Origin: Rhodospirillaceae bacterium
GTDB taxonomy: Bacteria > Pseudomonadota > Alphaproteobacteria > UBA11136
Direction of reading: 5' to 3'
Assembly (NCBI GenBank): GCA_018663165.1
Contig: JABJES010000146.1
Location: 1-12,823 of the forward strand
Length of the DNA: 12,823 nucleotides
Below the pieces are notes generated by a model. The model searched no databases. It worked only from the letters and a program-made list of their open reading frames with translations, and was not told the origin of the DNA. Each line of letters begins with the position of its first letter. Position 1 is the stretch's first letter. Made by a program: the position numbers and the translations under genes. This document shows positions 1 to 7,069 of the stretch, in pieces.

Positions 1-143
1 ACTTCAAGGGTTTTGCCGTCAAGAACGCTCACCGTGTGATCGCGCTCATTGCTGATAAAAAGATAGCCGGTTCCTTTTGCATAGGCGGTGCCGGTAACCA
101 TCAGGGCTGCAAATCCGAGAAGAAAAACTGTCTTCTTCAACAT
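1..143 (-). CDS. Secreted YVTN-type beta-propeller protein (N-terminal fragment)
   Basis: Only the first 47 codons lie in the window; the gene continues past position 1. The protein starts MLKKTVFLLGFAALMV and has a Sec signal peptide with a likely cleavage site after TAYA (residue 22). The mature start, KGTGYLFISNERDHTVSVLDG, has the 'SNE-D-TVSV-D' blade typical of YVTN/YncE-like beta-propellers, especially those found beside PQQ-dependent alcohol oxidation genes. A periplasmic role, perhaps in PQQ-linked catabolism, is inference from this short stretch. In-frame ATG codons also lie at 155 and 164. I chose 143 because it gives a normal short n-region (MLKK) and AGGAA lies just upstream. The gene is divergent from the response regulator, so the two may share control elements. 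Confidence 0.7.
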   Translation of the reverse strand, partial: MLKKTVFLLGFAALMVTGTAYAKGTGYLFISNERDHTVSVLDGKTLE

Positions 144-194
144 GTTCCTGTCCATTCCTTCCATGTGACAAAGCCTTAAAGGCCAAGATGCTGA

Positions 195-222
195 AGAATA
201 AGGATTTTTGCCGCTTTGACAA
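195..222 (-). promoter_or_regulatory. Possible promoter of the beta-propeller gene
   Basis: On the minus strand TTGTCA (222-217, five of six matches to the -35 consensus) is followed after 16 bp by TATTCT (200-195, four of six matches to the -10 consensus). Transcription would begin near 188 and leave a leader of about 45 nt. This is motif matching only, and alphaproteobacterial -10 boxes are loose, so confidence is low. Confidence 0.3.
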
Positions 223-242
223 TCCGTGATCGCCGCAATTTC

Positions 243-275
243 AGGTAAAAGTTATGTAACGTTCATGTAACAGAG
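243..275. promoter_or_regulatory. Three tandem 11-bp repeats, probable OmpR/PhoB-type operator
   Basis: The units are AGGTAAAAGTT (243-253), ATGTAACGTTC (254-264) and ATGTAACAGAG (265-275). Units two and three share a perfect 7-bp core, ATGTAAC, separated by 4 bp; the first matches the core at five of seven positions. A 7-bp direct repeat with a 4-bp spacer (11-bp period) is the known layout of pho boxes and other OmpR-family sites, where monomers bind head to tail on one face of the helix. The site lies between two divergent genes, one of which encodes an OmpR-family regulator. Binding by that protein is inference; PhoB is the alternative. Confidence 0.55.
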
Positions 276-331
276 CGCTGAGGCATCACAGACTGTTGCA
301 AGTTGATGGCCGAAAAGCCGATAACATAAGA

Positions 332-1087
332 ATGATAAGCAAAAGTGAGCACATTCTCGTCGTTGACGACGAACCGGGCATCTGCAAGCTGCTGGACCGT
401 TATCTTTCCCAACAGGGCTATCGCGTCAGCACAGCCGGGGATGGTTTGGGCATGTTAAAGATACTCGAAACCGACATTGCCGATCTCGTTATCCTCGACC
501 TCATTCTTCCCGGCGAGGACGGGTTGACCCTGACCCGGCGTCTGCAGGAAGATTTCGGCATCCCGGTCATTATTCTTACCCAGAAAAGCGACATGGTGGA
601 TCGGGTGGTCGGGCTTGAAATGGGCGCCGACGACTATGTGCCAAAACCCTTTAACGTGCGTGAACTGCATGCCCGCGTGAAAAGCGTCCTGCGCCGGGTA
701 AATAAAAATGCTGGCCAGCAAGCTCTCCTGGAAAGAGAAACTCAAACTCCGGCTCAGGATATGATTTTCATTTTTGAGGGCTGGCGGCTGGATACGGCAA
801 AGAGGGCACTTACCACGCCGGATGGAGATGATATAGCCCTGACCAAAGGAGAATTCGACCTGCTGTCGGTTTTTCTCACCCATCCCAACCGACTACTTGA
901 TCGCGACATATTGACGTCCCAGGTTCATGGCCGTGAATGGACGCCTTTTGATCGTGGAATAGATGTCCAGATCGGACGCCTGCGACGCAAACTCAGAGGA
1001 AATGTTGAGCAAAGCGAATTCATAAAGACGGTGCGGGGCGCTGGGTATATGTTTATCCCCAACGTCGAAACCGAAAGTGAAAACTAG
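332..1087 (+). CDS. OmpR-family DNA-binding response regulator
   Basis: Two-component response regulator of 251 residues, normal for the family. The receiver domain (about 6-120) has the acidic pair D12-D13, phospho-acceptor D56 in LVILDLILPG, switch residue T83 and conserved K105 in the DDYVPKPF motif. After a linker, a winged-helix effector domain (about 150-245) carries the usual ALTKGEFDLL, FDRGIDVQIGRLRRKL and TVRGAGYMF segments. It should bind direct-repeat DNA as a phosphorylated dimer. A TTG start at 296 would add 12 residues. I prefer ATG 332 because the family normally begins a few residues before ILVVDDE; neither start has a convincing ribosome binding site. No histidine kinase gene is visible here, so it is locally an orphan. 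It is the first gene of a three-gene run, and three 11-bp repeats upstream (243-275) suggest autoregulation. Confidence 0.93.
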   Translation: MISKSEHILVVDDEPGICKLLDRYLSQQGYRVSTAGDGLGMLKILETDIADLVILDLILPGEDGLTLTRRLQEDFGIPVIILTQKSDMVDRVVGLEMGADDYVPKPFNVRELHARVKSVLRRVNKNAGQQALLERETQTPAQDMIFIFEGWRLDTAKRALTTPDGDDIALTKGEFDLLSVFLTHPNRLLDRDILTSQVHGREWTPFDRGIDVQIGRLRRKLRGNVEQSEFIKTVRGAGYMFIPNVETESEN

Positions 1088-1103
1088 AGACTGTTTAACG
1101 CAT

Positions 1104-2789
1104 ATGAATACTGCCCCACCTTCCGACCTTTCCGCTCTCCTTAAACTTGCAGCCAGCCATCAACAAGCGGGTAATCTTGCAGATGCGCGAGACGCCTATC
1201 TTAAAGTCCTGCCAAAAATGGCGAAGAATCCGGACCTTCTCAACATGGTTGCCATCCTCTGCCAGAAGACAGGGCAAAGCGATGCGGCCATCGGCCATCT
1301 GAACCGCGCCATAAAATTGGCCCCGGAAAATACCGATTTTATTAATAATCTCGGCAACATCCATCTTGAGCGGAATGAGCAAGATACAGCAGCAAAATGT
1401 TACAAAAAAGCGCTCACCCTTAACCCAGACCTCCCCAGCGCCCATTATAACCTCGGCCTCCTGGCCGGGAAACGAGGGGAGGAGGACCAGGCCCTGGCTT
1501 ATTTCAAGAAAACGGTGGAACTGGATTCCGGTTTTGTCACCGCCTGGATCGATATGGGCAATGCGTATAAGAACAGAAACGATCTGATTGAGGCGGAACA
1601 GGCCTATAAGAAAGCGATTGAAGTTGCGCCTGATTATTACGGGGCCCATTACAGTCTGGCTATTTTATATTCAGAAATGGGCCGCATTGAAGAAGCCATT
1701 GCCGGCTGCAACCGTACCCTTGAATTGAACCCTACCCTTGCAAAGGCCTATCTCCAGCTTTCAGACTTGAAAAAGTTTAAGTCCGGAGATTCTGAAATCA
1801 AGGCGATGGAAAAGATCCTGGAAAGCGGGAAGCAAGACAGGTTGAGCCTCACCCAGATCAATTTCTCCCTGGCAAAAGCCTATGCTGATCTGAAGGCGTA
1901 TGATCAAGCCTTTCAGCACCTTGTAGAAGGCAACACGCTGCACCGCTCTACATTCGACTATGATGCTGCCAAGGATGAGAAGCACGTCGAAAACATTATG
2001 GCGGTTTGTAATGAGGCTTTCTTTTCCAGGCTGGAGGGACAGGGAAGCCCGGATGAAACCCCGGTTTTTATTTTCGGCATGCCTCGTTCCGGCACCACAC
2101 TAATCGAGCAGGTTCTTTCCCGCCATTCGCAGGTTTTCGGTGCCGGGGAATTATCTGCAATCGTCGATGTCATGAAAAATCATTTCAGAAAAGATTCCGG
2201 ATACCCTGAAATACTGAAATCCCTCACAGCTGATGATTTAAGGCCGATCGGCGAAGCATACATAAAACAAATCCGCAGCCTGGCGCCAAAGGCGCGCTTT
2301 ATTACCGATAAAATGCCGGTAAATTTTATGTATCTCGGGTTTATCGCCGCCATTCTGCCTAATGCCAAATTCATCCATTGCCGGAGAAACCCAATCGATA
2401 ACTGTTTTTCCTGTTATGAAAAGCTTTTCAAAACCGGGCAATTATTCTCATTCGACCTCACCGAGGCTGGTCGTTTTTATCGCGCCTATGACAAACTCAT
2501 GGATCACTGGCATGAAATGATGCCGGGGAAAATTATCGATGTGCAATACGAAGACGTTGTCGCCGACCTTGAAGGCCAGAGCCGCAGGCTGCTGAATTTT
2601 TGTGGTTTAGACTGGGATGAGGCCTGTTTGACTTTTTATGAGTCAGAGCGAAATATCAAGACCTCCAGCCTGGCCCAGGTCAGGAAACCGATCTATAGGG
2701 GGTCGGTGGAAAAATGGAGACCCTATAAGAAACATCTCCAACCCCTGATCGAGGCCCTCGGCCCCCTGGCGAAAGATAAGGCTCTCTAA
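1104..2789 (+). CDS. TPR-repeat sulfotransferase
   Basis: A 561-residue cytoplasmic protein with about six tetratricopeptide repeats (roughly residues 9-212) followed by a helical linker and a PAPS-dependent sulfotransferase domain (about 316-530). The 5'-phosphosulfate loop is seen in VFIFGMPRSGTT (PRSGTT at 327-332), and the 3'-phosphate site in FIHCRRNPIDNC (423 onward, R427-R428 and N429). The DKMPVNFMYLG and YRGSVEKWRPYKKHLQPL segments also fit this family. It would transfer sulfate from PAPS to a peptide, glycan or other acceptor; the TPRs probably choose the partner, and the acceptor cannot be told from sequence. A GTG start at 1077 would add nine residues and overlap the regulator gene by 11 bp. 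ATG 1104 leaves a 16-bp gap and has AGAGA about 11 nt upstream. The spacing implies co-transcription with the regulator. Confidence 0.9.
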   Translation: MNTAPPSDLSALLKLAASHQQAGNLADARDAYLKVLPKMAKNPDLLNMVAILCQKTGQSDAAIGHLNRAIKLAPENTDFINNLGNIHLERNEQDTAAKCYKKALTLNPDLPSAHYNLGLLAGKRGEEDQALAYFKKTVELDSGFVTAWIDMGNAYKNRNDLIEAEQAYKKAIEVAPDYYGAHYSLAILYSEMGRIEEAIAGCNRTLELNPTLAKAYLQLSDLKKFKSGDSEIKAMEKILESGKQDRLSLTQINFSLAKAYADLKAYDQAFQHLVEGNTLHRSTFDYDAAKDEKHVENIMAVCNEAFFSRLEGQGSPDETPVFIFGMPRSGTTLIEQVLSRHSQVFGAGELSAIVDVMKNHFRKDSGYPEILKSLTADDLRPIGEAYIKQIRSLAPKARFITDKMPVNFMYLGFIAAILPNAKFIHCRRNPIDNCFSCYEKLFKTGQLFSFDLTEAGRFYRAYDKLMDHWHEMMPGKIIDVQYEDVVADLEGQSRRLLNFCGLDWDEACLTFYESERNIKTSSLAQVRKPIYRGSVEKWRPYKKHLQPLIEALGPLAKDKAL

Positions 2790-2812
2790 AATGTTATCGA
2801 AAAGGCGTTGCC

Positions 2813-3916
2813 ATGACTGAGCGCGTAGAGGCTGTCGTTATCGGCGCCGGAATTATCGGCCTGGCAATTGCCCGCGCCCTTGCCCTTTCCGGCCGTGAAG
2901 TGGTCATTATTGAGACTGCCGACAAAATCGGCACCCAGACCAGCTCTCACAACAGTGAGGTTATCCATGCTGGCATCTATTATCCCACTGACAGCCTCAA
3001 GGCCCGGCTATGCGTTAGCGGAGCCAGAGCTCTCTATGCCTATGCTAAGGAAAACGGGATCGAGCACAAAAAGCCGGGCAAGATCATCGTCGCCACAGCC
3101 CCTGAACAGATCGAAAGACTGACTGCCATAAAGGCTCAGGCCGAGGCCAACGGGGTCGATGACCTTACTTTTCTCGACAAAAATGAGCTCAAAGCCATGG
3201 AGCCGGAACTGAAAGCCGAGGCCGGGCTTCTCTCTCCCAACACGGGGATTATCGACAGCCATGGCTTGATGCTGTCCTATCTGGGAGAGGCGCAAACCCA
3301 TGGCGCGGTCCTCGCCGTCAATGCCCCGGTCATTTCAGGCGAAGTTATTGAGGGAGGCATCCGCCTCCAGATCGGAGAGGAAGCGCCATATTTTCTGGAA
3401 TCAGCCATCGTCGTCAACGCGGCAGGATTAAAAGCCCAGAAAACAGCCCAATCAATCGACGGAGTGCCAGCCAACACGATCCCCCCACTTTATCTTGCCA
3501 AGGGTAATTATTTTAAACTTCAGGGACGCCCCCCCTTCTCAAGGCTGATCTATCCGGTTCCAGAGCCGGGCGGGCTGGGCGTTCACCTGACCCTTGATCT
3601 CGGCGGACAGGCCCGGTTTGGCCCCGATGTGGAATGGGTGGATGAGGTTGATTACGGCGTCGATCCGGCGCGGGGAGATAAATTTTATGAGGCAATCCGC
3701 ACTTATTATCCAGCCCTCAAAGAGGGGGCGCTGACATCTGATTATGCGGGATTACGCCCGAAAATCACCGGACCGGGAGAAGCTGTCGCGGATTTTGCCA
3801 TCCTCGGTCCCAGGGATCACGGAGTAACCGGCCTGATCAATCTGTTCGGCATCGAATCCCCCGGCCTGACAGCATCCCTTGCCATCGCAGAATACGCAAC
3901 GGGTTTGCTGGATTAA
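2813..3916 (+). CDS. FAD-dependent oxidoreductase, L-2-hydroxyglutarate dehydrogenase-like
   Basis: A 367-residue flavoprotein of the DAO superfamily. The N-terminus has the dinucleotide-binding fold with GAGIIG (11-16) and an acidic residue at the end of the second strand (E34). The segment SSHNSEVIHAGIYYP (44-58) is characteristic of L-2-hydroxyglutarate dehydrogenase relatives, and VVNAAGLKAQ and YAGLRPKITGPGE fit the same fold. The expected reaction is oxidation of L-2-hydroxyglutarate or a similar 2-hydroxy acid to the 2-oxo acid, with electrons passed to quinone. It is shorter than E. coli LhgO (about 420 residues), so the substrate is not certain; glycine- or sarcosine-oxidase-like activity is possible but less likely. 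It starts 23 bp after the sulfotransferase gene, with AAAAGG upstream of ATG, so it is probably third in the operon. Only 27 bp separate it from the convergent lipoprotein gene, and I see no intrinsic terminator there. Confidence 0.85.
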   Translation: MTERVEAVVIGAGIIGLAIARALALSGREVVIIETADKIGTQTSSHNSEVIHAGIYYPTDSLKARLCVSGARALYAYAKENGIEHKKPGKIIVATAPEQIERLTAIKAQAEANGVDDLTFLDKNELKAMEPELKAEAGLLSPNTGIIDSHGLMLSYLGEAQTHGAVLAVNAPVISGEVIEGGIRLQIGEEAPYFLESAIVVNAAGLKAQKTAQSIDGVPANTIPPLYLAKGNYFKLQGRPPFSRLIYPVPEPGGLGVHLTLDLGGQARFGPDVEWVDEVDYGVDPARGDKFYEAIRTYYPALKEGALTSDYAGLRPKITGPGEAVADFAILGPRDHGVTGLINLFGIESPGLTASLAIAEYATGLLD

Positions 3917-3943
3917 TCCAAGCCGGGCGCTAAGTTGGCCGCT

Positions 3944-4939
3944 TCAGTATCCCTGAAGAATCTGATTACGTTTAGCCATGTATTCCTGCTGACCGATCAA
4001 GCCATTTTGATAGAGCCTGTCAAGAACCCCTAACCGTTGCACCATACTTTCTGTGGTTCCGGGAGGAAGCGGTTGGGCCTGGGGCAAAGGCTGTGGCGCT
4101 GGTGCGCGACCGGCAGGCTGGCCTTGTTGACGGCGCAGTTCCTGCTTCAGCTTTTCAAGCTCACCGCGCAGCTGTTGATAATCGCTATTACTGCCGGATG
4201 GAGAATTTTTATTAGCTGGTGCTGCAACCGCCGAACGGGGGGTGAGCGCCTGAGCACTAAAGACCAGCCAATCGGGGCGGGTTGAGCCAGCAGGTCTGAA
4301 AACACCGGAATTCTTTTTTGTTGTAAGAGTTGCTTTCTGCCTGAGGCTCAAAGAGCGCAGACCGGGGACGTAAGGATTGAGACGAAGCTCTGCTTTTTCC
4401 TTCTGGGCCAGTTCGGCGTCGCCGCCAAACATCGGGGCATCGCGATCCAGAGAGCCGAAGATAATATTGAGTTGATTATCAACAAAGAAAACCCGACCGG
4501 TGACGACTTTTTGTTCCTCAAGCCCGAACATGATCTTGCGGGTCGTCGATATGGCGAAAGTGACATCCTGAGCAGGCCCCGCCTTGGCAAGCCCTTCCTG
4601 AAGATAGCGGCCGAGAATATCCATGCCATAATCAGAAAACAGGGGCACCGCATCCGCCTTCGGCGTCGCCTTAATGAAAACAAGTTTAAGCGCCCCTCTG
4701 ATCCGATCACGGGCAATATTAACCGGCTGCTGATTAGATTTTGGCGCCTTTCCCCTGACCTTATCCTGGGGTGCGATGCGAATGAAATAGTTCTCCGAAC
4801 GCCAAAGATTTTCCTCACCGCCAGTACTCTCAAAATCAGGAAGGGCACAGGCAGACACCCCCAGAAGAGTGGCAATCATAATTGCGGCAATCCGGCCAAA
4901 ACGGATCTCCCGAGTTTTCAAAAGACTGCATGCTGGCAT
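3944..4939 (-). CDS. Unrecognised lipoprotein with SHOCT-like C-terminus
   Basis: I do not recognise the 331-residue protein by name. It opens with a basic n-region (KTREIRFGR), a hydrophobic segment (17-30) and a lipobox ending in VSAC, so lipidation at C31 is expected. The mature part has a mixed alpha/beta domain (about 45-230), a short charged coiled-coil stretch (about 254-272, QLRGELEKLKQELRRQQ), a Pro/Gln-rich linker (275-294) and a C-terminal helical pair (about 299-329, LGVLDRLYQNGLIGQQEYMAKR) that resembles a SHOCT domain. SHOCT domains are small oligomerisation or membrane-linked modules. Residue 32 is Ala, not Asp, which favours outer-membrane sorting where the E. coli +2 rule applies. 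GGAG lies 9 nt before the ATG. It is downstream of the porin but separated by that gene's strong terminator, so it probably has its own promoter. Confidence 0.75.
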   Translation of the reverse strand: MPACSLLKTREIRFGRIAAIMIATLLGVSACALPDFESTGGEENLWRSENYFIRIAPQDKVRGKAPKSNQQPVNIARDRIRGALKLVFIKATPKADAVPLFSDYGMDILGRYLQEGLAKAGPAQDVTFAISTTRKIMFGLEEQKVVTGRVFFVDNQLNIIFGSLDRDAPMFGGDAELAQKEKAELRLNPYVPGLRSLSLRQKATLTTKKNSGVFRPAGSTRPDWLVFSAQALTPRSAVAAPANKNSPSGSNSDYQQLRGELEKLKQELRRQQGQPAGRAPAPQPLPQAQPLPPGTTESMVQRLGVLDRLYQNGLIGQQEYMAKRNQILQGY

Positions 4940-5027
4940 ATGAAAAATCTCCGCGAATTGCCTTAGTGAGGAAAAGGCCCTCCTGAGAGAGCCGATCTAA
5001 ACAACTTAGTTTAACTCATTTAACTGG

Positions 5028-5097
5028 ATGCCGAAAGCATCGGCTTGCATTAAAGCGTCTCTTGGCCAAAGCATCGCTGGGTGCCAAAGCAAGGCGA
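5028..5097. repeat. Four degenerate ~18-bp repeats upstream of the lipoprotein gene
   Basis: The core AAAGC recurs at 5034, 5052, 5068 and 5086, giving spacings of 18, 16 and 18 bp. The longer matches are CCGAAAGCATCG (5031-5042), CCAAAGCATCG (5066-5076) and CCAAAGCAAGG (5084-5094); the second copy is weaker. They fill most of the space between the porin terminator and the lipoprotein gene's likely promoter region. They could be a regulator-binding cluster or a decaying tandem duplication. I found no convincing -35/-10 pair in this stretch. Confidence 0.4.
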
Positions 5098-5103
5098 TTA
5101 CCC

Positions 5104-5134
5104 AAAAAAAGAGGGGCACCCGAAGGCGCCCCTC
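5104..5134 (-). terminator. Rho-independent terminator of the porin gene
   Basis: Read on the minus strand, GAGGGGCGCC and GGTGCCCCTC (5134-5111) pair over 10 bp with a single G-U wobble, closing a UUCG tetraloop on a C-G pair, and are followed at once by seven T residues (5110-5104). This is a textbook intrinsic terminator lying about 20 nt after the porin stop codon. On the plus strand the stem has a mismatch and no T-tract, so it works in one direction. Confidence 0.92.
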
Positions 5135-5155
5135 TCAATCGTAATGGAGTTAGTT

Positions 5156-6538
5156 CTACCAGAAGAAGAACCCACCGATGGACACGGCGTCTGCGTCCTG
5201 ATCGGCGCCATCGAAGAATTCAGCTTCCATGTGGCTGTATTCACCGACAATGCGGAGGTTCTTGTTGATGTCGTGCCAGATCATGGCATCGATCATCGAC
5301 TGCTCTTCGGTGTAGATGTTACCGGAGTTGGCGGTAGCAGCAGTGGTGTTGTTCCGGATGAGCTTATCAACCGAGGTCTCGTCCTGAGAGGAGAGGCCGT
5401 AGCTGACGCCAACCGAGGTGCCCTGACCGAAGGCATAAGTGCCCTGGGCATACCAACCGTTACCATCACGCTCGTTGCCGAGAACATCTGTTGCGGCCTT
5501 GCCGGAATTGGCACCGAAGGTGTTGTAGCTCAGGCCAAGACCCATGCCTTCGCCGGTGTAACCGTAACCGGTGAAGGTGAAGCCGGCATAGCCGAGAACG
5601 GCACCGCCGCCAAAGCCCCAACCGGTAACGCCTGTGCCATTATTGGCAGCAGCAGTAGCCGTGGTTCCGCCGTTAACCAGAGCAGCAGCGTTGGCCGCCG
5701 AAACGGTACCAAGGCGGGTAGCAGCCGCATTAGCGAACTGAGCTTCCTGGATCATACCATCGACCCAGGCACTGACGCTCACACCGTTGAAGTCACCGGC
5801 ATAGTTGGCGGCACCTTCAAAGCGCGGGCTTTCAGTCTCGGCAGCGTTATAACCAGTTGCTTCAGCAAGAACAGTCGAGGGGTCATAGATGCCGCCGCTG
5901 ATTTTAAAGCCGTTAAGGTCCGGCGTGGTATAGCGGATGTTGGCATTGAAGTTGGCATACTGATAACCGTAGCCAATACGGCCAAGACCGGTGCCGTTGC
6001 CGCTCGAAGGAGCGCCGACGCCGAACAGGGTCATGTCGGAAACGATCGCGCCTGCACCGAAGTGGCTGAGCGAACGACCAACCTGGACGGTGCCGAAGCT
6101 GCCGCCGACGGTGAAGAAGTTTTCACGAAGATCGATGTCAACGCGACCGTTCTTGGCGTGGCCGTTGGCGATGGTCGGATCAATCGAGAAGCGCACGCCC
6201 ATGTCGAGACCGTTGGTGGTCGGGGCATTGATGTTGACGCCGAAGAAGGTCGGCAGAAGGCCGGACTGGACGCGAGAATCGTCGTCGCCGTTGCCATTGC
6301 CACTGAGTGTCAGACCGCCACGATAGGTGCCGCCGCCAGTGGTGGCGGTGCCGGCAACTGCGCCCGGCAGTTCTTCTTTGCTCGTCATGGTGTAAAAGCC
6401 GTTGACGCTGCCGTCAAAGCTGACTTCCCAGCCGCCGTCACCAATAACAAGGATCTTGGCTTCGGCCGGCTGAGCGACCGCAACCGCCATGATCGCCGGA
6501 ATGGCAATGGCAGCAATTTTGTTGAGGTTCTTAGACAT
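5156..6538 (-). CDS. Outer-membrane porin
   Basis: A 460-residue general porin. A signal peptide (1-27, cleavage after PAEA) precedes a Gly- and aromatic-rich sequence of alternating amphipathic strands that ends in GGFFFW; the terminal aromatic residue is the usual BAM recognition signal. The segment RVDIDLRENFFTVGGSFGTVQVGRSLSHFG (split here around residues 132-161) is typical of alphaproteobacterial porins, and FGTVQVGR resembles the conserved strand before the constriction loop. Residues 266-303 form an Ala/Thr/Asn/Gly-rich stretch, probably a long surface loop; a second such loop is near 396-408. It should form a trimeric channel for small hydrophilic solutes; selectivity cannot be read. 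The start is fixed by AAGGGG six nt before ATG. The gene has its own promoter region and terminator, so it is monocistronic. Confidence 0.92.
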   Translation of the reverse strand: MSKNLNKIAAIAIPAIMAVAVAQPAEAKILVIGDGGWEVSFDGSVNGFYTMTSKEELPGAVAGTATTGGGTYRGGLTLSGNGNGDDDSRVQSGLLPTFFGVNINAPTTNGLDMGVRFSIDPTIANGHAKNGRVDIDLRENFFTVGGSFGTVQVGRSLSHFGAGAIVSDMTLFGVGAPSSGNGTGLGRIGYGYQYANFNANIRYTTPDLNGFKISGGIYDPSTVLAEATGYNAAETESPRFEGAANYAGDFNGVSVSAWVDGMIQEAQFANAAATRLGTVSAANAAALVNGGTTATAAANNGTGVTGWGFGGGAVLGYAGFTFTGYGYTGEGMGLGLSYNTFGANSGKAATDVLGNERDGNGWYAQGTYAFGQGTSVGVSYGLSSQDETSVDKLIRNNTTAATANSGNIYTEEQSMIDAMIWHDINKNLRIVGEYSHMEAEFFDGADQDADAVSIGGFFFW

Positions 6539-6578
6539 TTTTTTCCCCTTTATGGGATGTTAATAAAACAAACTAAAC

Positions 6579-6642
6579 GGAGCAGTCTTCAGTTAAAAAC
6601 CTTACAGAAGATGGAAAACCGAAACTGTTCCGCCTCTGCTCC
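6579..6642 (-). other. Possible stem-loop in the porin mRNA leader
   Basis: GGAGCAG (6579-6585) pairs with CTGCTCC (6636-6642), and inside it CAGTT (6590-6594) pairs with AACTG (6623-6627), so the leader could fold into a nested stem. It lies about 28 nt upstream of the ribosome binding site if transcription starts near 6650. Leaders of porin mRNAs are frequent small-RNA targets in other bacteria; a regulatory role here is inference. Confidence 0.3.
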
Positions 6643-6649
6643 TCTTTGT

Positions 6650-6726
6650 GTGAATAGATTTACCCCCTTCTTTCTCCCCTGTCAAAGGGAAAAGACACAC
6701 TCTGTTGCAAGGATGCATCTATTCAC
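6650..6726. promoter_or_regulatory. Perfect 10-bp inverted repeat bracketing the porin promoter
   Basis: GTGAATAGAT (6650-6659) is the exact reverse complement of ATCTATTCAC (6717-6726). The arms are 57 bp apart, and the predicted -35 box and spacer sit between them; the left arm overlaps the -10 box and the expected start of transcription. The centre-to-centre distance is 67 bp. A paired operator that loops the promoter is one reading; a chance repeat is another. Confidence 0.4.
6657..6685 (-). promoter_or_regulatory. Probable porin promoter
   Basis: On the minus strand a perfect TTGACA (6685-6680) is followed after exactly 17 bp by TAAATC (6662-6657), a weak -10 with three of six consensus bases. 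The start of transcription would be near 6650, giving a leader of about 110 nt. The perfect -35 and spacing make this the best candidate upstream of the porin gene. Confidence 0.45.
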
Positions 6727-6960
6727 CCTCCCTATATAAGGGGCGTCTTTGACCTTTCTCGCGACCCGGCGGAGGGCTTGCCAAGGGAAAGCGTTCTTCA
6801 AAATGAGCCGTAACTATTGTTTAATATCATTACGTTAGTGTTCTTTTGCTTTTCAATGACACGCTTGAAAATCCTCATGTTCAGTTATCAGAGTTGAAAA
6901 AGAGACGTTTTTGATATGTGGCAGTAATGCAACAGTTCGGAATAAATACGTTCTTTACTG

Positions 6961-6984
6961 ACAGAGCCCGCCACAGAGCCCGCC
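6961..6984. repeat. Perfect 12-bp tandem duplication
   Basis: ACAGAGCCCGCC occurs twice in direct succession (6961-6972 and 6973-6984) in non-coding sequence. Replication slippage is the simplest origin; no function is suggested. Confidence 0.85.
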
Positions 6985-7035
6985 GATGAGTGGCTAAAAA
7001 TCAGGGTGCGCCCTTTCCCCGCGACAAATCAAAAC

Positions 7036-7060
7036 CGGGACGGCATAGTGAGCCATCCCG
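7036..7060 (-). terminator. Hairpin upstream of SemiSWEET, possible minus-strand terminator
   Basis: On the minus strand CGGGATGGC and GCCGTCCCG pair over 9 bp with one G-U wobble around a 7-nt loop, followed by GGTTTTGATTT. The T-tract is interrupted, so termination may be weak. It would stop transcription running leftward toward the porin promoter. On the plus strand the stem has a mismatch; it could instead be a leader structure just before the SemiSWEET start codon. Confidence 0.3.
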
Positions 7061-7069
7061 TCCAAAAAC

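Larger units (their letters stand above)
6727..7069. other. Intergenic region between divergent porin and SemiSWEET genes
   Basis: About 340 bases with no convincing gene in any frame. It holds an AT-rich near-palindrome (CCCTATATAAGGG, 6728 onward), a 7-bp inverted repeat TTTTCAA/TTGAAAA (6850-6856 and 6865-6871, 8-bp gap) that could be an operator half-site pair, a 12-bp tandem duplication (6961-6984) and a hairpin just before the SemiSWEET gene. I did not find a clear promoter for SemiSWEET. An unannotated small RNA cannot be excluded. Confidence 0.5.

Noticed and set aside
3942..3958. Inverted repeat CTTCAG/CTGAAG at the junction of two convergent genes, considered as a terminator
   Set aside because: The stem is only 6 bp, lies partly inside the lipoprotein coding sequence and has no T-tract on either strand.
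5081..6739. A 552-codon plus-strand open frame opposite the porin gene
   Set aside because: It lies antisense to a porin with a signal peptide, a good ribosome binding site, a terminal aromatic residue and an intrinsic terminator. Its translation has no recognisable domain, and its openness follows from the porin's codon bias.
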